Assembly (NCBI GenBank): GCA_963708895.1
Contig: CAVPUE010000009.1
Location: forward strand, 186,001-250,000
Direction of reading: 5' to 3'
DNA: 64,000 nucleotides
Source of the DNA: Bacillus_BD sp963708895
GTDB lineage: Bacteria > Bacillota > Bacilli > Bacillales > Cytobacillaceae
Part shown: piece by piece, positions 32,349 to 41,503 of the stretch
How positions within the stretch are numbered: the first letter of the stretch is position 1
Layout of the letters: each line of letters opens with the position of its first letter
Translations under genes and position numbers: made by a program
The notes under the pieces: generated by a model
What the model saw: only the letters and a program-made list of their open reading frames with translations
Told to the model about the DNA's origin: nothing
The model's database searches: none

Positions 32349-35300
32349 TTGATAGATGTAAATAATTTTGAGTTTATGAAGATCGGTTTAGCTTCACCCG
32401 ATAAGATTCGTTCTTGGTCATATGGTGAAGTAAAAAAACCAGAAACGATTAATTACCGTACGTTAAAGCCAGAAAAGGATGGTCTATTCTGTGAACGTAT
32501 TTTTGGACCGCAAAAGGACTGGGAATGTCATTGTGGAAAATACAAACGTGTGCGTTATAAAGGCGTAGTTTGTGATCGATGTGGTGTAGAAGTAACGCGT
32601 GCAAAAGTTCGACGTGAACGGATGGGACATATCGAATTAGCAGCTCCTGTCTCTCATATTTGGTATTTCAAGGGTATTCCTAGCCGAATGGGACTTGTTC
32701 TTGACATGTCTCCACGTGCACTTGAAGAAATCATTTACTTCGCTTCATACGTGGTAACGGACCCAGGTGATACAACACTTGAAAAGAAACAATTACTATC
32801 AGAAAAAGAATATCGTGCATATCGCGATAAATATGGCAACAAGTTCCATGCGGGTATGGGTGCTGAGTCCATTAAAAAACTTCTTTCAGATATTGAGTTA
32901 ACAAAAGAAGCAGAAATGCTGAAAGAAGAATTAAAATCAGCTCAAGGCCAACGTCGTACACGTGCCATTAAACGATTAGAAGTCATTGAGGCGTTCCGTG
33001 GTTCAGGGAATGAACCTTCATGGATGGTCTTAGATGTTTTACCGGTCATCCCTCCAGAACTTCGACCAATGGTGCAATTAGATGGCGGACGCTTTGCAAC
33101 ATCAGACTTAAATGATTTGTATCGTCGTGTAATAAACCGTAATAATCGTTTAAAGAGATTACTTGATCTGGGCGCACCAAGCATCATTGTTCAGAATGAA
33201 AAAAGAATGCTTCAAGAAGCTGTTGACGCATTAATTGATAATGGACGACGTGGTCGCCCTGTAACAGGTCCTGGTAATCGACCGTTAAAATCCTTATCAC
33301 ATATGTTAAAGGGTAAACAAGGACGTTTCCGTCAAAACCTTTTAGGTAAGCGTGTTGACTATTCTGGTCGTTCTGTAATTGTTGTTGGACCAAACCTAAA
33401 AATGTATCAATGTGGTCTTCCAAAAGACATGGCGTTAGAATTGTTTAAACCTTTCGTGATGAAGGAATTAGTTGAAAAAGGGTTAGCACATAATATCAAA
33501 TCTGCTAAACGTAAAATTGAAAGAGTTCATCCTGAAATCTGGGATGTATTAGAAGAGGTTATTAAAGAGCATCCAGTTCTACTTAACCGCGCCCCAACTC
33601 TACATAGACTAGGGATTCAAGCATTTGAACCTACTCTAGTAGAAGGAAAAGCAATTCGTCTTCATCCACTTGTATGTACAGCATATAATGCGGACTTTGA
33701 TGGTGACCAAATGGCTGTTCACGTACCGCTTTCTTCAGAAGCACAAGCAGAGGCACGTTTATTAATGCTTGCCGCTCAAAACATCCTAAATCCAAAGGAT
33801 GGAAAACCGGTTGTAACACCTTCTCAGGATATGGTACTTGGTAACTATTATGTTACTCTTGAAAAAGAGGGTGCTATTGGAGAAGGAATGATTTTTAATG
33901 ATATCAATGAAGCTCTATTAGCCTATCAAAGTGGCTATGTACATCTGCACACACGCGTTGCGGTTAGAGCAAGCTCATTAAAAAATCCAACCTTTACGGA
34001 TGAACAAAATAAAAAGTTACTTGCTACGACAATAGGTAAACTAATCTTTAATGAAATTTTACCAAGATCATTCCCTTATATAAACGAACCTACAAAAGGG
34101 AATCTTGAAGTTGAAACACCTGAAAAATATTTTATTGATCCAGGTTTGAATGTTGTGGAAGCTATTAGAGAAATGCCTTTAGTTGCTCCATTCAAAAAGA
34201 AAATTCTTGGAAATATTATTGCCGAAGTGTTCAAACGTTATAAAATTACGGAAACATCAAAAATGCTTGACCGTATGAAAGACCTCGGTTTTAAATATTC
34301 AACAAAGGCAGGAATCACTGTAGGAGTTTCCGATATTGTTGTATTAGCTGAGAAACAGGAAATTATCGATGAAGCTCAGAAGAAAGTAGATAACGTTATG
34401 AAACAGTTTAAACGTGGTCTAATTACTGAGGACGAGCGCTATGATCGTGTTATCTCCATCTGGAGTGCAGCTAAAGATGTAATTCAAGGAAAGCTAATGG
34501 ATTCCTTAGAAAATACGAATCCAATATTCATGATGAGTGACTCTGGTGCCCGTGGTAACGCGTCTAACTTTACGCAGTTAGCAGGTATGCGTGGTCTGAT
34601 GGCGAACCCGGCTGGTCGTATCATTGAGTTACCGATTATTTCGAGTTTCCGTGAAGGATTAACAGTACTAGAGTACTTTATCTCGACGCATGGTGCTCGT
34701 AAAGGTCTTGCTGATACAGCATTAAAAACAGCTGACTCTGGTTACTTAACTAGACGTCTAGTTGATGTTGCGCAAGATGTTATCGTTCGTGAAGATGATT
34801 GTGGAACTGATCGTGGTCTATTTATTACTGCATTAAAGGATGGAACAGAGATAATCGAACCACTTGAAGAGCGTTTAATTGGCCGATACACAAGAAAAGC
34901 AATTAAACACCCTGAAACGAACGAAGTAATGGTTCCAGAAAATAACTTAATCACTGAAGACTTAGCACATGAAATTGTATCTGCTAGTATTGAAGAAGTA
35001 TGGATTCGTTCTGCCTTTACTTGTAATACAAGACATGGTGTATGTAAAAAATGTTATGGACGTAATCTAGCTACTGGAGAAGAGGTTGAAGTGGGAGAAG
35101 CAGTAGGTATTATTGCTGCCCAATCAATCGGAGAACCTGGTACACAGTTAACGATGCGTACATTCCATACCGGTGGTGTTGCTGGTAACGATATTACACA
35201 AGGTTTACCACGTATTCAGGAGATTTTTGAAGCGCGTAATCCAAAAGGACAATCTGTTATTACAGAAATTGATGGTGTAGTTGTTGGAATTAACGAGGGA

Positions 35301-35948
35301 CGAGATAGACAACATGAAATTGTTGTCCAAGGTCAGCTGGAAACACGTACCTATAATGCACCATACACAGCACGTCTGAAAGTGGCTATTAATGACCAAG
35401 TAGAAAGAGGTCAAGAGTTAACAGAAGGTTCAATTGACCCTAAAGAATTAATTAAAGTAAAAGACGTTATGTCTGTTCAAGAATATTTACTGAAAGAAGT
35501 TCAAAAAGTATATCGTATGCAAGGTGTTGAAATTGGAGATAAACACGTCGAAGTAATGGTTCGCCAAATGCTACGTAAAATACGTGTTATTGAAGCCGGT
35601 GAAACAGATGTACTTCCAGGTACATTACTGGATATTCACCAGTTTACAGATGCCAATGAAAAAGCCTTGCTAAGCGGAAAAATGCCAGCAACAGGACGCC
35701 CTGTATTACTAGGGATTACAAAGGCATCTCTTGAAACAGATTCCTTCTTATCCGCAGCTTCCTTCCAAGAAACAACAAGAGTTCTTACCGATGCTGCGAT
35801 TAAAGGAAAACGTGATGAACTACTAGGGTTAAAGGAAAATGTTATCATTGGTAAACTGATTCCTGCTGGTACGGGTATGTCTCGTTATCGTAGAGCAGAA
35901 CCAGTTGCAACAGCTACCGAGGAAGAAGATCCAGTACCCGTTGAGTGA
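32349..35948 (+). CDS. rpoC: DNA-directed RNA polymerase subunit beta'
   Basis: The beta' subunit carries the catalytic magnesium site. The 1199-residue protein has the N-terminal zinc site (CHCGKYK and CDRCGVE, residues 60-80), the catalytic triad NADFDGDQM near 450, the bridge and trigger helix segments (for example GEPGTQLTMRTFHTGGVAG), and the second zinc site CGTDRG with CNTRHGVCKKCYG. Start is TTG at 32349 after GGGAGG, as in B. subtilis. The 203-base gap to rpoB holds TCCCCTC/GAGGGGA, which may form a hairpin (32212-32250). Confidence 0.97.
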   Translation: MIDVNNFEFMKIGLASPDKIRSWSYGEVKKPETINYRTLKPEKDGLFCERIFGPQKDWECHCGKYKRVRYKGVVCDRCGVEVTRAKVRRERMGHIELAAPVSHIWYFKGIPSRMGLVLDMSPRALEEIIYFASYVVTDPGDTTLEKKQLLSEKEYRAYRDKYGNKFHAGMGAESIKKLLSDIELTKEAEMLKEELKSAQGQRRTRAIKRLEVIEAFRGSGNEPSWMVLDVLPVIPPELRPMVQLDGGRFATSDLNDLYRRVINRNNRLKRLLDLGAPSIIVQNEKRMLQEAVDALIDNGRRGRPVTGPGNRPLKSLSHMLKGKQGRFRQNLLGKRVDYSGRSVIVVGPNLKMYQCGLPKDMALELFKPFVMKELVEKGLAHNIKSAKRKIERVHPEIWDVLEEVIKEHPVLLNRAPTLHRLGIQAFEPTLVEGKAIRLHPLVCTAYNADFDGDQMAVHVPLSSEAQAEARLLMLAAQNILNPKDGKPVVTPSQDMVLGNYYVTLEKEGAIGEGMIFNDINEALLAYQSGYVHLHTRVAVRASSLKNPTFTDEQNKKLLATTIGKLIFNEILPRSFPYINEPTKGNLEVETPEKYFIDPGLNVVEAIREMPLVAPFKKKILGNIIAEVFKRYKITETSKMLDRMKDLGFKYSTKAGITVGVSDIVVLAEKQEIIDEAQKKVDNVMKQFKRGLITEDERYDRVISIWSAAKDVIQGKLMDSLENTNPIFMMSDSGARGNASNFTQLAGMRGLMANPAGRIIELPIISSFREGLTVLEYFISTHGARKGLADTALKTADSGYLTRRLVDVAQDVIVREDDCGTDRGLFITALKDGTEIIEPLEERLIGRYTRKAIKHPETNEVMVPENNLITEDLAHEIVSASIEEVWIRSAFTCNTRHGVCKKCYGRNLATGEEVEVGEAVGIIAAQSIGEPGTQLTMRTFHTGGVAGNDITQGLPRIQEIFEARNPKGQSVITEIDGVVVGINEGRDRQHEIVVQGQLETRTYNAPYTARLKVAINDQVERGQELTEGSIDPKELIKVKDVMSVQEYLLKEVQKVYRMQGVEIGDKHVEVMVRQMLRKIRVIEAGETDVLPGTLLDIHQFTDANEKALLSGKMPATGRPVLLGITKASLETDSFLSAASFQETTRVLTDAAIKGKRDELLGLKENVIIGKLIPAGTGMSRYRRAEPVATATEEEDPVPVE

Positions 35949-35954
35949 GTAACA

Positions 35955-35988
35955 TAAACAGTCCCCAATATATTTTGGGGACTGTTTA
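35955..35988 (+). terminator. rpoBC terminator
   Basis: AAACAGTCCCC pairs perfectly with GGGGACTGTTT around a short AT loop, six bases after the rpoC stop. The T-run is short (TTT), so readthrough is likely. Confidence 0.8.
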
Positions 35989-36029
35989 AATGAAATAAAT
36001 CAAAATTTAAAAAAGTATTCATTGAGTTG

Positions 36030-36058
36030 TTGACATTTTTTTGCGAAAGTGATAATAT
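36030..36058 (+). promoter_or_regulatory. Promoter of the str operon
   Basis: -35 TTGACA (36030-36035) and -10 TAATAT (36053-36058), 17 bases apart, precede the L7Ae-type gene, rpsL, rpsG and fusA. Confidence 0.8.
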
Positions 36059-36102
36059 TCTTTAGGTGCTCCTAATAACCGAATACTTTGGAGGATATCT
36101 AT

Positions 36103-36354
36103 ATGTCTTATGAAAAAGTATTGCAGGCTAAAAGCATTTTTGTAGGAACAAAGCAAACTGCTAGAGCTATTAAAACAGGGAATGTTAATGAAGTCATTAT
36201 TGCGATAGATGCGGATCCTAGGTTAACGTCAAAAATCGTAGAACTTGCAAATGAAATTAATGTTCCAGTCTCATATGTTGAATCTATGCACAAGCTAGGA
36301 AAAATATGTGGGATTAATGTTGGGTCGGCGGTTGTAGCAATTATTAACAAATAA
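36103..36354 (+). CDS. rplGB: L7Ae/L30e-family K-turn RNA-binding protein (YbxF)
   Basis: An 83-residue member of the L7Ae family that binds kink-turn RNAs; B. subtilis YbxF binds K-turns such as that of the SAM-I riboswitch and associates with the ribosome. Conserved features are FVGTKQTARAIKTGNV and the RNA-contact loop ending GKICGINVGSAVVAII. ATG 36103 has GGAGG eight bases upstream; an earlier in-frame start at 36088 would overlap that site. It is placed before rpsL as in B. subtilis. Confidence 0.94.
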   Translation: MSYEKVLQAKSIFVGTKQTARAIKTGNVNEVIIAIDADPRLTSKIVELANEINVPVSYVESMHKLGKICGINVGSAVVAIINK

Positions 36355-36450
36355 TGTTTTTGTAGATATGATCTGCAAAGACTTTGTTTTTGTAAAAAAA
36401 TGAACCACCTGGATGTGTGGACATAGAAACAAGCGAAAGGAGGAAAAATA

Positions 36451-36870
36451 ATGCCTACTATTAACCAATTAGTACGTAAGCCACGTAAGTCAGCAGTGGA
36501 AAACTCAAAATCACCAGCGCTAAACAAAGGGTATAACAGTTTCAAAAAGGCACAAACAAACTTAACTTCACCACAAAAACGCGGTGTTTGTACTCGTGTT
36601 GGCACTATGACACCTAAGAAACCGAACTCAGCACTTCGTAAATATGCTCGTGTACGTTTATCAAATGGAATCGAGGTTACTGCTTATATTCCTGGTATCG
36701 GACACAATCTTCAAGAGCATAGTGTTGTATTAATCCGTGGCGGTCGTGTAAAAGACTTACCGGGGGTACGTTATCACATTGTTCGTGGTGCGTTAGATAC
36801 TGCAGGTGTAAACAACCGTATGCAAAGCCGTTCGAAATATGGTACTAAAAAGCCAAAAGAAAAGAAATAA
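36451..36870 (+). CDS. rpsL: 30S ribosomal protein S12
   Basis: S12 lies at the decoding centre and controls accuracy. The 139-residue protein has the PNSALRKYARVRL loop and RVKDLPGVRYH, with the wild-type lysines at the two usual streptomycin-resistance sites, so it is expected to be streptomycin sensitive. GAAAGGAGG lies eight bases upstream. Confidence 0.97.
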   Translation: MPTINQLVRKPRKSAVENSKSPALNKGYNSFKKAQTNLTSPQKRGVCTRVGTMTPKKPNSALRKYARVRLSNGIEVTAYIPGIGHNLQEHSVVLIRGGRVKDLPGVRYHIVRGALDTAGVNNRMQSRSKYGTKKPKEKK

Positions 36871-36911
36871 TAAACATCAGAAAATGATTTTTCTTGAAAG
36901 GAGGAAAATAT

Positions 36912-37382
36912 ATGCCTCGTAAAGGTCCTGTAGCAAAAAGAGATGTATTACCAGATCCAATTTATAATTCAAAGCTTGTTAGTCGTTTGATCAATAAAAT
37001 GATGGTTGATGGCAAGAGAGGTAAATCACAAGCGATTCTTTATTCTTCGTTTGATATTATTCGTGAACGTTCAGGTAAAGAACCAATGGAAGTATTCGAT
37101 GCAGCGCTAAAAAACATCATGCCTGTTCTTGAAGTAAAAGCACGTCGTGTAGGTGGTGCAAACTACCAAGTTCCAATTGAGGTGAGACCTGATCGTCGTA
37201 CAACACTTGGTCTTCGTTGGTTAGTGAATTATTCACGACTTCGCGGTGAAAAAACGATGGAAGAGCGTTTAGCGAATGAAATTCTTGATGCTGCAAATAA
37301 TACTGGTGCATCAGTGAAAAAACGTGAAGATACTCACAAAATGGCAGAAGCAAATAAAGCATTTGCTCATTATCGTTGGTAA
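36912..37382 (+). CDS. rpsG: 30S ribosomal protein S7
   Basis: S7 starts head assembly of the small subunit and contacts the E-site tRNA. The 156-residue protein begins MPRKGPVAKRDVLPDP and ends AEANKAFAHYRW; the rRNA-binding GGANYQVPIEVRPDRR is present. Start ATG 36912 follows AAGGAGG; the upstream in-frame TTG at 36894 overlaps that site. Confidence 0.97.
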   Translation: MPRKGPVAKRDVLPDPIYNSKLVSRLINKMMVDGKRGKSQAILYSSFDIIRERSGKEPMEVFDAALKNIMPVLEVKARRVGGANYQVPIEVRPDRRTTLGLRWLVNYSRLRGEKTMEERLANEILDAANNTGASVKKREDTHKMAEANKAFAHYRW

Positions 37383-37438
37383 AATTAACAGCTTAAAAAA
37401 ACTAAAATATTCTCAATTAGGAAGGAGAAAAACCCCAT

Positions 37439-39517
37439 ATGGCAAGAGAGTTCTCCTTAGATAAAACTCGTAATCTCGGCATCATGGCTCATATTGATGC
37501 AGGGAAAACTACAACTACTGAACGTATTCTTTACTATACTGGTAAAATCCATAAAATTGGTGAAACTCATGAAGGAGCTTCACAAATGGACTGGATGGAA
37601 CAAGAACAAGAACGCGGAATCACGATTACATCTGCTGCAACAACTGCACAATGGAAAGATCACCGCATCAACGTTATCGATACACCAGGACACGTAGACT
37701 TCACAGTAGAAGTTGAACGTTCATTACGTGTATTAGATGGTGCTGTAACTGTTCTTGATGCTCAATCAGGTGTAGAACCTCAAACAGAAACTGTTTGGAG
37801 ACAAGCGACAACTTATGGAGTTCCACGTATTGTATTCATCAATAAGATGGATAAAATTGGTGCGGATTTCCTTTACTCTGTAGGTACATTACATGATCGA
37901 CTACAAGCAAATGCACACCCAATTCAACTACCAATTGGTGCTGAAAATAATTTCACAGGTATTATTGATTTAGTTGAAATGAACGCAGATATTTACAAGG
38001 ATGACGATGGTACTGAATTTGAGGTAACTGATATCCCTGAGGAATATCGCGAAAAGGCTGAAGAGTATCGTGAAAAGTTACTTGAAGCAGTTGCTGAAGT
38101 AGATGAAGATTTAATGGAAAAATACCTAGCTGGAGAAGAAATTACGAAAGAAGAACTGAAAGCTGCAATCCGTAAAGCAACAATTAATGTTGACTTCTAC
38201 CCTGTGCTTTGTGGTTCTGCTTTCAAAAACAAAGGTGTTCAGTTAATGATTGACGCAGTAGTGGACTACTTACCATCACCACTTGATGTTCCAGCTATTA
38301 AAGGAACATTACCTGACACAGATGAAGAAGTAGAACGTCATGCAGATGACAGCGAACCGTTCTCTGCACTTGCATTTAAAGTTATGACTGACCCTTATGT
38401 AGGTAAGTTAACATTCTTCCGTGTGTACTCAGGTACACTTCAATCCGGATCATATGTACAAAACTCATCTAAAGGTAAGCGTGAACGTGTAGGTCGTATC
38501 CTACAAATGCACGCAAATCACCGTGAAGAAATCACTGAAGTTCACGCTGGAGATATTGCAGCAGCAGTTGGTTTAAAGGATACATCAACAGGTGATACTT
38601 TATGTGATGATAAAAACCTTGTTATTCTTGAATCTATGGAATTCCCTGAACCAGTTATCGAATTATCTGTAGAACCTAAGTCAAAAGCTGACCAAGATAA
38701 GATGGCTAATGCATTACAAAAGTTACAAGAAGAAGACCCTACATTTAGAGCACATACTGATCAGGAAACTGGACAGGTAATTATTGCGGGTATGGGTGAA
38801 CTTCACCTAGATATTCTGGTTGACCGTATGAGACGTGAATTCAAAGTTGAAGCAAACGTTGGAGCACCACAAGTATCATATCGTGAAACATTCCGCCAAT
38901 CTGCTAAAGTTGAAGGTAAATTTGCCCGTCAATCAGGTGGACGTGGACAATACGGACACGTATGGATTGAGTTTTCTCCTAACGAAGAAGGAAAAGGCTT
39001 TGAATTTGAAAATGGTATCGTCGGTGGGGTTGTTCCTCGTGAATATATTCCAGCGGTTCAAGCAGGTCTTGAAGATGCACTTCAAAGAGGTGTTTTAGCT
39101 GGATACCCATTAGTTGACGTTAAGGCTAGACTATTTGATGGTTCTTACCACGATGTTGACTCAAGTGAAATGGCATTTAAAGTTGCTGCTTCATTAGCAT
39201 TGAGAAATGCTGCTTCTAAGTGTAATCCTGCTATTCTTGAACCAGTCATGAAAGTTGAAGTTGTAATGCCTGAAGAATATCTTGGTGATATTATGGGTCA
39301 AATTACAGCACGTCGTGGCCGTGTTGAAGGAATGGAAGCTCGTGGTAATGCACAAGTAGTAAAAGCAATGGTTCCACTTTCAGAAATGTTTGGATATGCG
39401 ACTTCATTACGTTCTAGTACTCAAGGGCGTGGAGTATTCACAATGACCTTTGATCACTATGAAGAAGTTCCAAAATCAATTGCTGAAGAAATTATTAAAA
39501 AAAATAAAGGTGAATAA
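37439..39517 (+). CDS. fusA: Elongation factor G
   Basis: EF-G drives translocation of tRNA and mRNA with GTP hydrolysis, and ribosome recycling with RRF. The 692-residue protein has all GTPase motifs: G1 AHIDAGKTTT (residues 17-26), the switch 1 RGITI, G3 DTPGHVD and G4 NKMDK. Domains II to V follow (for example GMGELHLDILVDRM and RRGRVEGMEARG). It ends the rpsL-rpsG-fusA unit. Confidence 0.98.
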   Translation: MAREFSLDKTRNLGIMAHIDAGKTTTTERILYYTGKIHKIGETHEGASQMDWMEQEQERGITITSAATTAQWKDHRINVIDTPGHVDFTVEVERSLRVLDGAVTVLDAQSGVEPQTETVWRQATTYGVPRIVFINKMDKIGADFLYSVGTLHDRLQANAHPIQLPIGAENNFTGIIDLVEMNADIYKDDDGTEFEVTDIPEEYREKAEEYREKLLEAVAEVDEDLMEKYLAGEEITKEELKAAIRKATINVDFYPVLCGSAFKNKGVQLMIDAVVDYLPSPLDVPAIKGTLPDTDEEVERHADDSEPFSALAFKVMTDPYVGKLTFFRVYSGTLQSGSYVQNSSKGKRERVGRILQMHANHREEITEVHAGDIAAAVGLKDTSTGDTLCDDKNLVILESMEFPEPVIELSVEPKSKADQDKMANALQKLQEEDPTFRAHTDQETGQVIIAGMGELHLDILVDRMRREFKVEANVGAPQVSYRETFRQSAKVEGKFARQSGGRGQYGHVWIEFSPNEEGKGFEFENGIVGGVVPREYIPAVQAGLEDALQRGVLAGYPLVDVKARLFDGSYHDVDSSEMAFKVAASLALRNAASKCNPAILEPVMKVEVVMPEEYLGDIMGQITARRGRVEGMEARGNAQVVKAMVPLSEMFGYATSLRSSTQGRGVFTMTFDHYEEVPKSIAEEIIKKNKGE

Positions 39518-39562
39518 TTGATTTTACCTTTATTTTCAAGTATAACTACTAATGTATGCATA

Positions 39563-39591
39563 AGGTTGTAGAGAGTAAAACTCTACAACCT
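39563..39591 (+). promoter_or_regulatory. Perfect hairpin between fusA and tuf
   Basis: AGGTTGTAGAG (39563-39573) pairs fully with CTCTACAACCT (39581-39591) around GTAAAA/A. No T-run follows; the next bases are ATATAATAATAC, which contain a TATAAT at 39593-39598 that could be a -10. It may be a processing site or regulator separating fusA and tuf levels rather than a terminator. Confidence 0.6.
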
Positions 39592-39635
39592 ATATAATAA
39601 TACTTAAACTTTACATTTAAAGGAGGATTTTCCTA

Positions 39636-40826
39636 ATGGGAAAAGAAAAATTTGATCGTTCAAAGCCCCATGTAAATATTGGTACAATTGGTCACGTTGA
39701 CCACGGTAAAACTACTTTAACAGCTGCTATCACAACTGTTCTTGCAAAAGCAATGGGCGGTGAAGCAAAAGGTTACGACCAAATCGATAACGCACCAGAA
39801 GAAAAAGAACGTGGAATTACAATTAATACTTCACACGTTGAATATGAAACTGCTAACTCGTCACTATGCACACGTGGACTGCCCAGGACACGCGGACTAT
39901 GTTAAAAACATGATCACTGGTGCTGCACAAATGGACGGTGGTATTCTAGTAGTTTCTGCTGCTGATGGTCCAATGCCACAAACTCGTGAGCACATCCTTC
40001 TTTCTCGTCAAGTAGGTGTACCTTATCTTGTTGTATTCATGAACAAATGTGACATGGTTGATGATGAAGAATTATTAGAATTAGTTGAAATGGAAGTTCG
40101 TGACCTTCTTTCTGAATATGATTTCCCTGGTGATGATATTCCTGTTATTAAAGGTTCTGCTCTTAAAGCTCTTGAAGGTGAAGCAGAATGGGAAGAAAAA
40201 GTTCTTGAATTAATGGCTGCAGTTGATGAGTATATTCCAACATCCAACTCGTGACATTGACAAACCATTCATGATGCCTGTTGAGGATGTATTCTCAATT
40301 ACAGGTCGTGGTACTGTTGCTACAGGTCGTGTTGAGCGTGGACAAGTTAAAGTCGGTGAAGTAATTGAAATCATCGGTTTAGCTGAAGAACCAAAATCAA
40401 ACTACTGTAACAGGTGTTGAAATGTTCCGTAAGCTTCTTGATTATGCTGAAGCTGGAGATAACATCGGTGCTCTTCTTCGTGGGGTTGCTCGTGAAGATA
40501 TCCAACGTGGACAAGTATTAGCGAAACCAGGTACAATTACACCACATACAAAGTTCCAAGCACAAGTATATGTATTATCAAAAGAAGAAGGTGGACGTCA
40601 TACTCCATTCTTCTCAAACTATCGCCCACAGTTCTACTTCCGTACAACTGACGTAACAGGTGTTATTCAACTTCCTGAAGGTGTTGAAATGGTTATGCCT
40701 GGCGATAATATTGAAATGACTGTTGAACTTATCTCTCCTATCGCTATTGAAGAAGGAACTAAGTTCTCAATCCGTGAAGGTGGCCGTACAGTAGGCGCTG
40801 GATCTGTTGCTACAATCACTAAGTAA
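39636..40826 (+). pseudogene. tuf: Elongation factor Tu, frame broken by three single-base insertions
   Basis: EF-Tu delivers aminoacyl-tRNA to the ribosome. All of its sequence is here, from MGKEKFDRSKPHVNIGTIG through the GTPase motifs (GHVDHGKTTLT, RGITI, DCPGHADYV, NKCDMVDD) to GAGSVATITK, but in shifted frames. Single extra bases are seen near 39857-39858 (GCTAACTCGTCAC), 40242-40243 (CCAACATCCAACT) and 40399-40401 (TCAAACTACT). Removing the three gives 396 codons, equal to a normal EF-Tu of 395 residues. Three +1 changes restore the frame, which fits sequencing or assembly error in an intact essential gene. No other tuf is in the window. Confidence 0.95.
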
Positions 40827-40837
40827 TTTATTATAAT

Positions 40838-40878
40838 AAAAGAGACAGGTGGGTGACGATCCATCTGTCTCTTTTTAT
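40838..40878 (+). terminator. Terminator after tuf
   Basis: AAAGAGACAGGTGG and CCATCTGTCTCTTTTT form a long stem (one G-U pair) around GTGACGAT, with a T-run, 12 bases beyond the tuf stop. Confidence 0.88.
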
Positions 40879-40928
40879 TTGTGTTTACTAAGTTTCTAAA
40901 AGAAATTTTCACCAATTACAAAAAAGCC

Positions 40929-41026
40929 TTGAAATCTCGGTTAAGACCCAGTATAATATGAAAAGTGTTTAAGACATAAAGAAATTTTAACTTTAGGTTG
41001 AATTTGATTTATGTTTTCTGTATAAT
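40929..41026 (+). promoter_or_regulatory. Tandem promoters of the S10 operon
   Basis: Two SigA promoters with 17-base spacers are visible: TTGAAA (40929-40934)/TATAAT (40952-40957) and TTGAAT (40998-41003)/TATAAT (41021-41026). Both have perfect -10 boxes. They would drive the long S10-spc-alpha array. Confidence 0.82.
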
Positions 41027-41027
41027 A

Positions 41028-41158
41028 GACAATGTTGGTCTTTGACTGCGATGATTTGGGAGGTTGCTGATACACCCGGCCGCTTTGCCATGGCGAGTGT
41101 ATAAGGTATTTCCAATGAGAATGTCTATTTTTAAAATAGGCGAAAAGGAGGGAAAGTA
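41028..41158 (+). promoter_or_regulatory. Structured S10 operon leader
   Basis: The 130-base leader between the second promoter and rpsJ has the segment GATACACCCGGCCGC and GGCGAGTGTATAAGG (41068-41108), in which ATACAC pairs with GTGTAT and GGC with GCC. A similar leader precedes rpsJ in other Bacillus, from memory. It has no terminator-like T-run. Its regulatory ligand, if any, cannot be told from sequence. Confidence 0.5.
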
Positions 41159-41467
41159 ATGGCAAAACAAAAAATTCGTATCCGTCTTAAAGCGTATGAT
41201 CACCGAATTCTTGATCAATCTTCTGAAAAGATTGTGGAAACTGCGAAACGTTCTGGTGCAGCTGTATCTGGTCCGATTCCACTTCCAACAGAGAAATCAA
41301 TTTATACGGTCTTACGTGCTGTTCATAAGTACAAAGATTCTCGTGAACAATTTGAGATGCGTACACACAAACGTTTGATTGATATTATCAATCCTACACC
41401 AAAAACTGTTGATTCATTAATGCGTCTTGACTTACCGTCTGGCGTTGATATCGAAATAAAACTTTAA
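41159..41467 (+). CDS. rpsJ: 30S ribosomal protein S10 / NusE
   Basis: S10 is part of the 30S head and, as NusE, binds boxA RNA with NusB in rRNA antitermination. The 102-residue protein begins AKQKIRIRLKAYDHRILD, and contains the conserved loop SGPIPLPTEKSIYTVLR. It is the first gene of the S10 operon, after AAAGGAGGG. Confidence 0.98.
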   Translation: MAKQKIRIRLKAYDHRILDQSSEKIVETAKRSGAAVSGPIPLPTEKSIYTVLRAVHKYKDSREQFEMRTHKRLIDIINPTPKTVDSLMRLDLPSGVDIEIKL

Positions 41468-41503
41468 TAAAATAAAACATTTAAAACATAGGAGGTGTGA
41501 CTA

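Noticed and set aside
39636..40826. Programmed frameshifting as the explanation for the split tuf
   Set aside because: Three separate +1 shifts in one of the most abundant proteins would give almost no product, and no known slippery pattern is shared by the three sites.
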